From: Pleurocapsa sp. PCC 7327
GTDB lineage: Bacteria; Cyanobacteriota; Cyanobacteriia; Cyanobacteriales; Microcystaceae
Assembly: GCF_000317025.1 (NCBI RefSeq)
Contig: NC_019689.1
Span: 4,387,501 to 4,451,500, forward strand
Length of the DNA: 64,000 nucleotides
Reading direction: 5' to 3'
This document shows positions 56,829 to 64,000 of this stretch, piece after piece. The position numbers and the translations under genes were made by a program. The notes under the pieces were generated by a model that saw only the letters and a program-made list of their open reading frames with translations, was not told the DNA's origin and searched no databases. The stretch's first letter is position 1; each line of letters opens with the position of its first letter.

Positions 56829-56860
56829 GCGATCCGCGTAGCGCTCCCGTAGGGAATCGC
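56829..56860. repeat. Short palindromic intergenic repeat
   Basis: GCGATCC at the left arm can pair with GGAATCGC at the right arm around GCGTAGCGCTCCCGTAG. Segments of the type 'gcgatccgcgtagcgctcccgtag' are dispersed in cyanobacterial genomes. It sits 28 bp after the gene at 55535-56800 and could act as an mRNA-end structure. Confidence 0.55.
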
Positions 56861-56912
56861 TCGATTTTCGGCAAGCCAGTCGCGATTAAAACACGCAATC
56901 TAAGGTACTTTT

Positions 56913-57158
56913 ATGGATGCAGAACGTTATCTCGCCTATCTCGAATTAATCGAATCGCTGCTGGCAGCTTTGGGCGACGAGGAAGCAACCGATATAAGCT
57001 TCAAGGTCAATCCAGATTTAATCGATATCGGGTTGGTCGAAGTCATGCGCGGCGTGGCAAGTATGGCAGCAGAGCAAGGTCAACAACATTCTGCCGATTT
57101 TCTCACCGGACTCGCGCTGCAACTCGAAGCGTATCTATGTCAAAATATTTCCACCTAA
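56913..57158 (+). CDS. Small conserved protein, unknown function
   Basis: The 81-residue protein starts MDAERYLAYLELIESLLAAL and is helical (DEEATDISFKVNPDLIDIG and GVASMAAEQGQQHSADFLTGLALQLE). No membrane helix or known domain is seen. Its stop at 57158 lies inside the last 24 bases of the convergent recG gene, so the two genes overlap tail to tail. The frame has codon use like its neighbours. Confidence 0.65.
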   Translation: MDAERYLAYLELIESLLAALGDEEATDISFKVNPDLIDIGLVEVMRGVASMAAEQGQQHSADFLTGLALQLEAYLCQNIST

Positions 57159-59606
57159 CAGCCGTTGATAGCGGATCTCCAACTCTTTTTTGATAGAGGG
57201 CATCTCTTTGAGAGTTGGATCTCTCATCATAATCTTTTCTGCCGCATCCCGCGCTAATTCCAACACCTCTCGATCCTCCGCCAAACTCGCCAAGGCAAAA
57301 TCGGGCAATCCCACCTGACGAGTGCCCAAAATTTCGCCGGGACCGCGAAACCGCAGATCCATCTCGGAGATAAAGAAGCCATCCTGAGACTGTTCTAGTA
57401 CGCTCAATCGTTGATGGACATCTGGGGTTTTACTGCTACTCATTAATAAGCAGTAGGACTTATGACTGCCGCGACCGACGCGACCCCGCAACTGATGCAA
57501 CTGGGATAAGCCAAACCGTTCTGCATTTTCGATTAACATCACGGTCGCATTGGGCACGTCTACCCCAACCTCGATGACGGTGGTAGAAACGATAATTTGC
57601 GTTTGATTGTCTCTGAATGCATTGAGGGCTGCTTCTTTATCCTGGGAATTCATGCGCCCGTGCAATAGCCCGATTTGAAAGTCGGGAAAGATAGTTTCTC
57701 TCAGGCGTTGGTATTCGTCTACGGCGGCGCGAACGTCAAGCTTTTCTGATTCTTCAATGACTGGAAAAATCACGTAGGCTTGTCGTCCTTGGGCAACTTC
57801 TCGCCGAATGAGTTCGTACGCTTGGCTGCGTTCTCTTCCCGATAAGACGGTCGTCTGAATCGGTTGCCTTCCTGGAGGCAATTCGTCAATTTGACTCACG
57901 TCTAAATCCCCGTGCATGGTCAGCGCTAGCGTTCGGGGAATGGGAGTTGCCGTCATGGAGAGAACATGAGGGGATTGTCCTTTGGATAGCAAACGCGCCC
58001 GTTGTTGCACGCCAAAGCGATGTTGTTCGTCAATGACGACTAAACCCAATCTGCGGAAGTTAACGGGGTCTTGTATGAGGGCGTGAGTTCCTATGAGTAA
58101 AGGCAATTCTCCCGTTTGCAATTGAGCATGAATTTCCCGACGTTTAGAGACTTTGGTAGATCCGGTGAGGAGTTCTACAGGGAGATGCAGCAAGTTAAAC
58201 CAACTGACGATTTTGCGGTAATGTTGTTCTGCTAGGACTTCTGTTGGTGCCATCATTGCAGCTTGATAGCCTGATTGAATGGCGGCAAGAATGGCAAAGA
58301 CGGCAACGATTGTTTTGCCCGAACCTACATCTCCTTGTACTAAGCGATTCATCGGCGTGGAGGAGTTTAAATCGGCGAGAATTTCTCCTATAACACGTTT
58401 TTGAGCATTAGTCAAGCTAAAAGGAATGATTTGATTTAATTTCTCGATTAATTGACCAGAAGGGGTAAAAATGGCGCTTTTTTCAGTTTGACGCTGCTGG
58501 TGGCGGCGGTGGAGAAATCCTAATTGTAGGTAGAAAAACTCTTCGAACACCAATCGCCGTCGCGCATGACCCAGAATATCTACATCGGTGGGAAAATGAA
58601 TATTGGCGATCGCATCTTTTAACCCCAGCAATCCATATTGATTCCGCAGACTGACTGGCAAGGGTTCTTTAATTTGACTAATCGCCCCCATCGCCCCAAT
58701 CACCGCTTTTCTGACGACATCGGCCGTGATGCCTTCAGATAGCGGATAAACGGGCAGTACTCGACCGATTTTCAGCGATTCGATACTCGCTCCCAAACTA
58801 TCTAGTACTTCAATTTCTGGATCTTCGAGCGTCAAGCCATACTTATTTTTTTTGACCAACCCAGAGGCAGCGACTACCGAACCGAGGGGATATTGTCGTT
58901 TTTGATTTTCCTGCCAACCGCGATTGGTAAAGCGAGTTCCAGCAAAAAAACGATTGAGCTTGATTTGTCCGGTTTTATCCCTTATAAGTAGCTCAAAAAT
59001 CGTTAATTTGCTATTTTTGGGACTGGTAAAGCAGTTACAGCGTCTAACGGTTCCGATGACTGTTACGGTTTCTCCAGCGACGAGATGGGCAATATTGACT
59101 TGACGGGCATAATCGATGTGGTCGCGGGGATAGTAAAAGAGAAGATCGCGCACGGTTCGCAAACCGAGACGCTCTTCTAAAGATTTCCCTCTGATGCGTC
59201 CTACCTCGGCTAAAGTGCCGATCGGATCGTCGAGACTGACGAAGCAATCGCTAGCTGTTTTACTATTCCCGAGCGCGGGTTTCGTACGAGGAAGTTTGGG
59301 TTGAGAGAGTTCGGGTGAAGATTCTAGCGTCTGTCTGAGGTCGTAGAGAAAGCGACGTGCTTCTAGGACGAGCGATTGACGCTGCGCTGGGGGCAGTTGG
59401 GGATAGCGGGCAAACCGAAGTGCAAATTCCTGCCAGCGACGGCGTTCCGATCCAGGAGTGCCGACGGGAGGAGCTTGTCCGAAACTCAGGCAGAGAAATT
59501 CGCTAAAGCGATATTGATTGCCCGCAAGGTCGGTAAAACCCCGTTGTGCTTCTATCGAAAGCGCTTTTTGCAACCGTACCCAGTCTGGAATTTCAGAATT
59601 CATCAT
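57135..59606 (-). CDS. recG: ATP-dependent DNA helicase RecG
   Basis: RecG regresses stalled forks and branch-migrates recombination intermediates. From the ATG at 59606 (MMNSEIPDWVRLQ) it has 823 residues; the frame also opens 15 residues earlier at 59651. The order is an extended N-terminus, the wedge/OB domain (SLEERLGLRTVRDLLFYYPRDHIDYA and the following strands), helicase domain 1 with Walker A GDVGSGKTIVA, motif VIDEQHRFGVQQR and TATPIPRTLAL, and domain 2 with GLLHGRM and VGVDVPNATVMLIENAERFGLSQLHQLRGRVGRG (Arg fingers). A C-terminal TRG-type region follows. The N-terminal 100 residues are a cyanobacterial extension. Confidence 0.97.
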   Translation of the reverse strand: MMNSEIPDWVRLQKALSIEAQRGFTDLAGNQYRFSEFLCLSFGQAPPVGTPGSERRRWQEFALRFARYPQLPPAQRQSLVLEARRFLYDLRQTLESSPELSQPKLPRTKPALGNSKTASDCFVSLDDPIGTLAEVGRIRGKSLEERLGLRTVRDLLFYYPRDHIDYARQVNIAHLVAGETVTVIGTVRRCNCFTSPKNSKLTIFELLIRDKTGQIKLNRFFAGTRFTNRGWQENQKRQYPLGSVVAASGLVKKNKYGLTLEDPEIEVLDSLGASIESLKIGRVLPVYPLSEGITADVVRKAVIGAMGAISQIKEPLPVSLRNQYGLLGLKDAIANIHFPTDVDILGHARRRLVFEEFFYLQLGFLHRRHQQRQTEKSAIFTPSGQLIEKLNQIIPFSLTNAQKRVIGEILADLNSSTPMNRLVQGDVGSGKTIVAVFAILAAIQSGYQAAMMAPTEVLAEQHYRKIVSWFNLLHLPVELLTGSTKVSKRREIHAQLQTGELPLLIGTHALIQDPVNFRRLGLVVIDEQHRFGVQQRARLLSKGQSPHVLSMTATPIPRTLALTMHGDLDVSQIDELPPGRQPIQTTVLSGRERSQAYELIRREVAQGRQAYVIFPVIEESEKLDVRAAVDEYQRLRETIFPDFQIGLLHGRMNSQDKEAALNAFRDNQTQIIVSTTVIEVGVDVPNATVMLIENAERFGLSQLHQLRGRVGRGSHKSYCLLMSSSKTPDVHQRLSVLEQSQDGFFISEMDLRFRGPGEILGTRQVGLPDFALASLAEDREVLELARDAAEKIMMRDPTLKEMPSIKKELEIRYQRLLGGNILT

Positions 59607-59623
59607 CGCTCGTTCATAATTCC

Positions 59624-60499
59624 TTAATCTTCGTACCAAGTCGCGCGCCATGCTGCTTCAGCTTCGGCGATAGCATATTCACGCTGTAGTTGGCGATATT
59701 GTTGCCGAATTTTTTTGAGTTTTTCTAGCCAAGTGCGAACGCGATCGCGTTCGATGTTTAAGGTCGGGTCGGAAAATTCAATCTCTGCAAGTCGCAGATG
59801 AATGGCTGTCAGCTTGGTTATTTTGGCATTCTCTTTGGGCGCTGGCGATTCTCGTTCGCCTTCTCGTTCGGTTTCGATTAATAAGCTTAGGAGATTGGGG
59901 GAACCGCTCGCCGAGGCAGCGCTTGCTTCAGTTTGCATTGCCATTTCTAGAACTTTTACTGGCACTTGAGCGGGTAAAATTTGGGCTTCTTGCAAATAGA
60001 AATTAACTTCTTGAGATAAAGTTTCTAAGGTCTCTTGAATGCCTTGCTCTATTTGTTGGCACCAACGAATTAGGTCTTCTGGATTGGCAATTTTTTCGGA
60101 TTCTGGCTCTTGTGCTTGGATTTCTGTTTCTGCTGGGGACGATGCTTCCTCGGAAGGCGGCAATAAAAGTTCTTCTGCTTCTAGGGTAGCTACATCGCTA
60201 GGATCGCTAGAATGAATGGGAAGATCTAAAAGTGCGAGTAGCTGAAACTGGAGATTTTTTCCTAGTCTTCTCAGATTTTCCTGTAGTTTCTGGCGATCGC
60301 TTCCAGATAATTTTAAAAATGATTCTGGATAGACTTGAGTGCAAATCTGATAGCTTGCCAAAATTAACTGTTTTCGGGCTGAATGACCCAATAATTTTAG
60401 ATATCTGCCATAGAGCGCGCGTAGTTCAACGGCAAGATTAGCAACTTTCTCTTCTATTGTTGCTAGATCTTGCTTGATTTGTTGCATTGCTCTGGCCAT
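59624..60499 (-). CDS. Conserved protein with coiled coils, unknown function
   Basis: The 291-residue protein has helical N- and C-termini (IKQDLATIEEKVANLAVELRALYGRYLKLL and the EKLKKIRQQYRQLQREYAIAEAEAAWRATW end) flanking an acidic, low-complexity middle (TLEAEELLLPPSEEASSPAETEIQAQEPESEKI). I do not recognise a family. It lies directly upstream of recG on the same strand: its stop is 18 bp before the likely recG ATG, so translational coupling with recG is possible. It is preceded by a 180-bp gap with a terminator-type hairpin at 60586-60632. Confidence 0.7.
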   Translation of the reverse strand: MARAMQQIKQDLATIEEKVANLAVELRALYGRYLKLLGHSARKQLILASYQICTQVYPESFLKLSGSDRQKLQENLRRLGKNLQFQLLALLDLPIHSSDPSDVATLEAEELLLPPSEEASSPAETEIQAQEPESEKIANPEDLIRWCQQIEQGIQETLETLSQEVNFYLQEAQILPAQVPVKVLEMAMQTEASAASASGSPNLLSLLIETEREGERESPAPKENAKITKLTAIHLRLAEIEFSDPTLNIERDRVRTWLEKLKKIRQQYRQLQREYAIAEAEAAWRATWYED

Positions 60500-60585
60500 A
60501 TCAATTTGTCAATTCAATAGGAATCCGAGCGAGATACCCCCTTGTGCACTTCTTCAGGGATTCTTTAAATATAATCATTAATCGT

Positions 60586-60632
60586 AAAAAGGCAAAAGTT
60601 GAGAAACAAGTTTCCTTCCTTTTGCCTTTTTT
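60586..60632. terminator. Perfect inverted repeat with T-run
   Basis: AAAAAGGCAAAAG (60586-60598) is the exact complement of CTTTTGCCTTTTT (60619-60631) around a 20-nt loop; T residues follow on the + strand and A residues precede. It lies between the tsf stop (60680) and the next gene and can end transcription from tsf, reading to the left. Confidence 0.7.
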
Positions 60633-60679
60633 AGGAGAGACCCGATTCATCGCGTCTCTACAATTTTTTTGGGAGCGTC

Positions 60680-61441
60680 TTATTTTTTCTTTTTGCCTCC
60701 TTTGGACTTTTTGTCTTTTTCGACGGTTGTAGCCTTGGTATCGGGTTTAGCTTCCGGCTTGGTTTTTTCTTCAACTGCTTTCGTCTTTTGACCGGTTTGA
60801 GCGGCGACTTCTTGAGCGAAGTCGGTTTGTTGTTTCTCGATGCCTTCTCCTAGAACGAAACGAGCAAAACGTCGTACTTGAATGTTTTCGCCTAGTTCGG
60901 CAATGCTTTGTTTGACCAACTCTTCAACGGAGATGTTCTGATCCCGAATGTAGGGCTGGTCGAGCAAAGACAGCTCTTTTAGGCGCTTTTCAATCCGACC
61001 CTGGACTATCTTCTCCTTAATATTATCGGGTTTGTTAGCCAGGTCTTCTCGTCCCATTTCGATTTCTTTCTCTTTTTGGACGACTTCTGGCGGGATATCC
61101 GCAACCTTCACGTATTCAACGTTGGGGCAGGCAGCAATTTGCATGGCAATATTGTTAACCAATTCTTTGAACTTTTCCCCACGGGCTACGAAGTCGGTTT
61201 CGCAGTTAACTTCTACTAGAACGCCAATCCGACCTCCCGTGTGAATATAGCTACCGACTAATCCCTCAGCGGCAGTTCGACCCGCTTTTTTCTCTGCCGA
61301 GGCAACACCTTTTTTGCGCAGCCATTCGGCAGCAGCCACTATATCGCCGTTAGTTTCTTGCAGCGCTTTTTTGCAGTCCATCATGCCAGCGCCAGTTTTT
61401 TCACGTAGCTCTTTGACCAGTTGTGCCGAGATTTCCGCCAT
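60680..61441 (-). CDS. tsf: Elongation factor Ts
   Basis: EF-Ts exchanges GDP for GTP on EF-Tu. The 253-residue protein has the N-terminal UBA-like part ([27 protein letters not shown] with [12 protein letters not shown]) and the conserved [18 protein letters not shown], then [28 protein letters not shown]. The C-terminal about 45 residues are a Lys/Glu/Thr-rich tail ([14 protein letters not shown]), of low complexity and variable in cyanobacteria. It follows rpsB on the same strand with about 96 bp between, the common rpsB-tsf pair. Confidence 0.97.
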   Translation of the reverse strand: MAEISAQLVKELREKTGAGMMDCKKALQETNGDIVAAAEWLRKKGVASAEKKAGRTAAEGLVGSYIHTGGRIGVLVEVNCETDFVARGEKFKELVNNIAMQIAACPNVEYVKVADIPPEVVQKEKEIEMGREDLANKPDNIKEKIVQGRIEKRLKELSLLDQPYIRDQNISVEELVKQSIAELGENIQVRRFARFVLGEGIEKQQTDFAQEVAAQTGQKTKAVEEKTKPEAKPDTKATTVEKDKKSKGGKKKK

Positions 61442-61537
61442 TTTACTCGTGTTCCTACACTACATGTTGATAGTTCGGAGTTCGGAGCTTTTAATTTAAG
61501 TAAAATCGATTCCGAACGCCTAATTCCTAACTCTTAG

Positions 61538-62359
61538 TTAATTATCTTCGTCTTCGTCCTCGTTAGCATACTCTGCTGCTAAGTCCGAGTAATCCTCTTC
61601 GTCTTCGCCTTCTTCTTCGTAATCGGTTTCCTCAATGCTTTCTTCAAACTCTTCGTAATCCTCGTCGGTGTCGAGCTGTCCGTGACGACCTTCATAGATG
61701 GCATCCGCCAATTTTCCGATCACGAGTTTAATCGAGCGAATCGCATCGTCATTGGCAGGAATGGGAACGTCAACGACATCGGGATCGCAGTTAGTGTCTA
61801 ACAGCGATACGATGGGAATTCCCAATTTTTGGCATTCTCGGATAGCATTGTATTCCCGTCGCAGGTCTACAATGACCGCAATATCGGGAAGCTTGCGCAT
61901 AGTTTTGAGACCGCTGAGGTATTTCTGTAGTTTGGCGAGTTCTCGGCGCAGAACGGAGGCTTCTTTTTTGGGTCGTTTGGCAATACTACCATTTTCTTCG
62001 AGCGCCTCCAGTTCTTTCAATCGCTCGAGCCGCGATTTAATCGTTTCCCAATTGGTAAGCATTCCGCCCAACCAGCGCTGGTTGACATAGTTAGCGCCGC
62101 ATCGAGAGGCTTCTTGCGCGATAATTCCGGCAGCTTGACGCTTGGTGCCGATGAATAAAAACCGCTTCCCCGCCTCGGCTGACTTACGCACGTAATCGTA
62201 AGCTTCTTCCATTAATTGGGCGGTCTGCACTAAGTCAATAATATGGACTCCGTTGCGAGCCGTATAAATATATTGAGACATTTTCGGGTTCCAACGACGG
62301 GTTTGGTGCCCGAAGTGAACTCCCGATTCTAGCAATTCAGCAAGCGATACAACTGGCAT
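61538..62359 (-). CDS. rpsB: 30S ribosomal protein S2
   Basis: S2 bridges the head and body of the small subunit. I start at the ATG at 62359 ([25 protein letters not shown]), with a GGAG-type site about 12 bp upstream; the frame opens 27 codons earlier but that part ([16 protein letters not shown]) is not S2. Landmarks are [45 protein letters not shown] and [37 protein letters not shown]. The C-terminal about 45 residues are an acidic tail (D/E/Y rich, ending EDEDEDN), longer than in E. coli. tsf follows. Confidence 0.97.
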   Translation of the reverse strand: MPVVSLAELLESGVHFGHQTRRWNPKMSQYIYTARNGVHIIDLVQTAQLMEEAYDYVRKSAEAGKRFLFIGTKRQAAGIIAQEASRCGANYVNQRWLGGMLTNWETIKSRLERLKELEALEENGSIAKRPKKEASVLRRELAKLQKYLSGLKTMRKLPDIAVIVDLRREYNAIRECQKLGIPIVSLLDTNCDPDVVDVPIPANDDAIRSIKLVIGKLADAIYEGRHGQLDTDEDYEEFEESIEETDYEEEGEDEEDYSDLAAEYANEDEDEDN

Positions 62360-62571
62360 AGGTAAATTTTTTCTCCGATTCGGGTTGATCCTCCATCCAG
62401 GAATGTTGTTTTTTGTCCTTTGTCCTTTGTTTCTTGCCAATGACTAATGACCAATAACAAACCCGAAAGCCTGGATGTGCGATATTAGACAACTTTTCTA
62501 AAGTAGCATAAAAACAAGATTTTGAATTAATTGGATGGCTGCGATAGAATAAACAAGTTTTTCAAATTTTG

Positions 62572-62736
62572 ATGAGGCGGTTTTTCTCAATAATCCAAAA
62601 TAGTATCGCTCTTGAATCGGTGGGCGACCCTAGCGATCGCGCCGACCGCTTTTTTAAAGCGCTAGAATTAAAACAATTAATGCATCAGAGCTTGATTCAA
62701 CGCGATTTCTCTGAAGCAACCTTGAAGCTTGTCTAA
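62572..62736 (+). CDS. Candidate 54-residue protein upstream of fbp
   Basis: ATG at 62572 opens a frame of 54 residues: MRRFFSIIQNSIALESVGDP, then SDRADRFFKALELKQLMHQS and LIQRDFSEATLKLV, ending TAA at 62734-62736. It reads like a soluble, charged, helical protein. There is no clear ribosome binding site. It could be a small protein gene or a leader peptide of fbp; the frame includes a HIP1 site and could also be chance. I do not recognise a family. Confidence 0.35.
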   Translation: MRRFFSIIQNSIALESVGDPSDRADRFFKALELKQLMHQSLIQRDFSEATLKLV

Positions 62737-62758
62737 AGTTCCCAGGCTCGCAAAAAAA

Positions 62759-62779
62759 CTTTTCCTATCATAGGAAAAG
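62759..62779. promoter_or_regulatory. Perfect 21-bp palindrome upstream of fbp
   Basis: CTTTTCCTAT is followed by a single C and then ATAGGAAAAG, the exact reverse complement. The site lies 90 bp upstream of the fbp ATG, a place suited to a dimeric repressor or activator. No known cyanobacterial regulator motif (NtcA, RpaB/HLR1, CcmR, LexA) is matched exactly. A short hairpin in RNA is less likely since the loop is one base. Confidence 0.5.
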
Positions 62780-62869
62780 CGACGAAAAATCCTTCTCAGA
62801 GGCTTTAGTAAGGTCGGTGTTACTGCTCTTAGAGAGATCGTTGCTACACCTTAGGGAAAAGTAAAAACC

Positions 62870-63937
62870 ATGTATAACTCCGAACAGCTCATCATTCCAG
62901 AGCACAGCTTGGATCGGGACTGCACGACCCTCTCTCGCCACGTTCTCCAACAATTTCAGAGTTTCTCCCCAGAAGCTCAAGATCTCAGCGCGATTATGAG
63001 CCGCATTGCCCTGGCTGCCAAACTGATCTCCCGTCGCCTCAGTCGCGCTGGATTAATGGCAGGCGTACTGGGCTTTACGGGCGAAGTTAACGTCCAAGGG
63101 GAATCGGTCAAAAAGATGGATGTCTATGCCAACGAGGTATTTATCTCCGTCTTCAAGCAAAGCGGTTTGGTCTGTCGCTTGGCATCGGAAGAAATGGAAA
63201 AACCCTATTATATCCCAGAAAACTGCCCCATCGGACGCTACAGCCTACTTTACGACCCCATCGATGGCTCCTCTAATGTCGATATCAATTTGAACATCGG
63301 TTCTATCTTCTCGATTCGCCAACAACAAGGAGAAGATTTAGACGGACAAGCGAGCGATTTATTGCAAGACGGTCGCCAACAAATTGCCGCCGGCTACATT
63401 CTCTACGGTCCAGCTACCGTACTGGTTTATTCTCTCGGTCACGGGGTTCATTCCTTTATCCTCGATCCGAGCTTGGGAGAATTTATTCTCTCCCAAGAGA
63501 ATATCAAAATCCCAGAACACGGACCCGTGTATAGCACCAATGAGGGCAATTTTTGGCAGTGGGAAGAACCTTTTCGGGAATACACGCGCTATGTGCATCG
63601 CCATGAAGGATACACGGCACGCTATAGCGGCGCGCTAGTGGGAGATATTCACCGAATTTTGATGCAAGGCGGCGTATTTCTCTATCCGGGAACGGTTAAA
63701 AAACCAGAAGGAAAATTGCGCTTGCTCTACGAAACCGCCCCCCTCGCTTTTTTAATCGACCAAGCGGGAGGACGAGCGAGCGATGGAACGCGAAACCTTC
63801 TCGATATCGTGCCCGATAAACTGCACATGCGGACTCCTTTGATTATTGGCAGTACCGAGGATGTTAAGTTGGTCGAGTCATTTATCCAGGATTGGAAACG
63901 GCGAGGTCAAGAGATCCAAGTTCCGGTGCATTCTTGA
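62870..63937 (+). CDS. fbp: Class I fructose-1,6-bisphosphatase
   Basis: FBPase hydrolyses fructose-1,6-bisphosphate in the Calvin cycle and gluconeogenesis. The 355-residue protein has the metal-binding signature [23 protein letters not shown] (DPIDGSSN at 129-136), [31 protein letters not shown] and the C-terminal substrate part [46 protein letters not shown]. It is the class I (FbpI) type. The gene is followed after 42 bp by a start that probably belongs to tal; in several cyanobacteria fbp, tal, zwf and opcA form one operon. Confidence 0.97.
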   Translation: MYNSEQLIIPEHSLDRDCTTLSRHVLQQFQSFSPEAQDLSAIMSRIALAAKLISRRLSRAGLMAGVLGFTGEVNVQGESVKKMDVYANEVFISVFKQSGLVCRLASEEMEKPYYIPENCPIGRYSLLYDPIDGSSNVDINLNIGSIFSIRQQQGEDLDGQASDLLQDGRQQIAAGYILYGPATVLVYSLGHGVHSFILDPSLGEFILSQENIKIPEHGPVYSTNEGNFWQWEEPFREYTRYVHRHEGYTARYSGALVGDIHRILMQGGVFLYPGTVKKPEGKLRLLYETAPLAFLIDQAGGRASDGTRNLLDIVPDKLHMRTPLIIGSTEDVKLVESFIQDWKRRGQEIQVPVHS

Positions 63938-63979
63938 GTGAGAAATGAAGGATCGAAAGAAGTGAATTGGAGGGAGCTA

Positions 63980-64000
63980 ATGATGACGACAGCAACGAAT
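63980..64000 (+). CDS. Start of a gene, probably transaldolase (partial)
   Basis: A strong GGAGGGAG site (63969-63976) lies just before ATGATGACGACAGCAACGAA, read as MMTTATN until the window ends. Start at 63980 or 63983. The position right after fbp and the N-terminal MTxATN pattern fit transaldolase (tal) of the fbp-tal-zwf-opcA cluster. Only seven codons are visible, so the assignment rests on synteny. Confidence 0.45.

Larger units (their letters stand above)
62360..62869. promoter_or_regulatory. Divergent region between rpsB and fbp
   Basis: This 510-bp gap carries the upstream regions of rpsB-tsf (left) and fbp (right). Short degenerate repeats (GTCCTTTGTCCTTTG, AATGACTAATGACCAATAAC) lie at 62411-62458. 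A 54-residue open frame is at 62572-62736, and a perfect inverted repeat at 62759-62779. For fbp, the ATG at 62870 is preceded by TTAGGGAAAAG. I did not find a clear -35/-10 pair. Confidence 0.5.

Noticed and set aside
62360-62440. N-terminal extension of ribosomal protein S2
   Set aside because: The first 27 residues of that frame are not S2-like, and the ATG at 62359 matches the family start.

Overview
The window is a chromosomal segment of a cyanobacterium. It carries psbB (CP47), petH with an N-terminal phycobilisome-linker-type domain, phosphoribulokinase, CP12, a class I fructose-1,6-bisphosphatase, a PcxA/CemA-type protein, an FtsH2-like thylakoid protease and several families typical of cyanobacteria (DUF2358, DUF3177, DUF6825). 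The HIP1 octamer GCGATCGC is very frequent, inside and outside genes. The 16S-23S spacer holds a single tRNA-Ile(GAT). Gene content fits a unicellular or pseudofilamentous, Pleurocapsa/Hydrococcus-like lineage, but the genus is a guess.

Layout: 1-2.2 kb is the end of an rRNA operon read leftwards (16S, tRNA-Ile, 5' end of 23S) with a strong promoter. At 2.4-3.6 kb are ureA and ureD; a 1.03-kb IS5-like element (3606-4633, transposase in two frames, 5-bp target duplication) sits directly upstream of ureD. From 4.6 to 10 kb come a decayed gene fragment, a RimB-like protease, a LapA-like protein, ilvH, ftsH and petH. At 10.4-17.3 kb are prk, a small membrane protein, the phosphate-sensing trio sphR-sphS-phoU and an SLH/OprB porin. 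At 17.4-25.5 kb are hisD, a stand-alone fatty acyl-AMP ligase, pcxA, a large degenerate UvrD-like P-loop protein and a GNAT enzyme. At 25.5-33.2 kb the genes run leftwards: a metallophosphoesterase, an EgtB-like sulfoxide synthase, an MBL-like protein, DUF2358, a peroxiredoxin, an EgtC-like amidohydrolase and an M48/TPR protease.

From 33.3 to 46.7 kb are an unlisted 32-residue membrane ORF, psbB with a strong terminator, a universal stress protein, an aldo/keto reductase, alanine dehydrogenase, a fused two-domain peptide-type ABC ATPase, a transaldolase-like protein, a histidine kinase, a RibD-type reductase carrying an in-frame intergenic-type repeat, a FemAB-like protein, a DUF3177 protein and cp12. 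From 46.9 to 64 kb are a FIST sensor, an exported protein, an ABC1 kinase, a PP2C phosphatase, redoxin, HAD and QueG enzymes, recG, tsf-rpsB, and fbp followed by the first codons of a probable transaldolase gene.

Most genes are housekeeping genes in short units on alternating strands. The Calvin-cycle theme recurs (prk, cp12, fbp): CP12 binds PRK and GAPDH in the dark, and PRK shows the N-terminal cysteine pair expected for redox control. There is no CRISPR array, prophage or clear defence island. The most interesting points are the EgtB/EgtC pair without EgtD nearby, the degenerate helicase-like protein, intergenic-type repeats inside reading frames, two small unlisted ORFs (next to psbB and upstream of fbp), a perfect palindrome upstream of fbp, and the IS insertion upstream of ureD.
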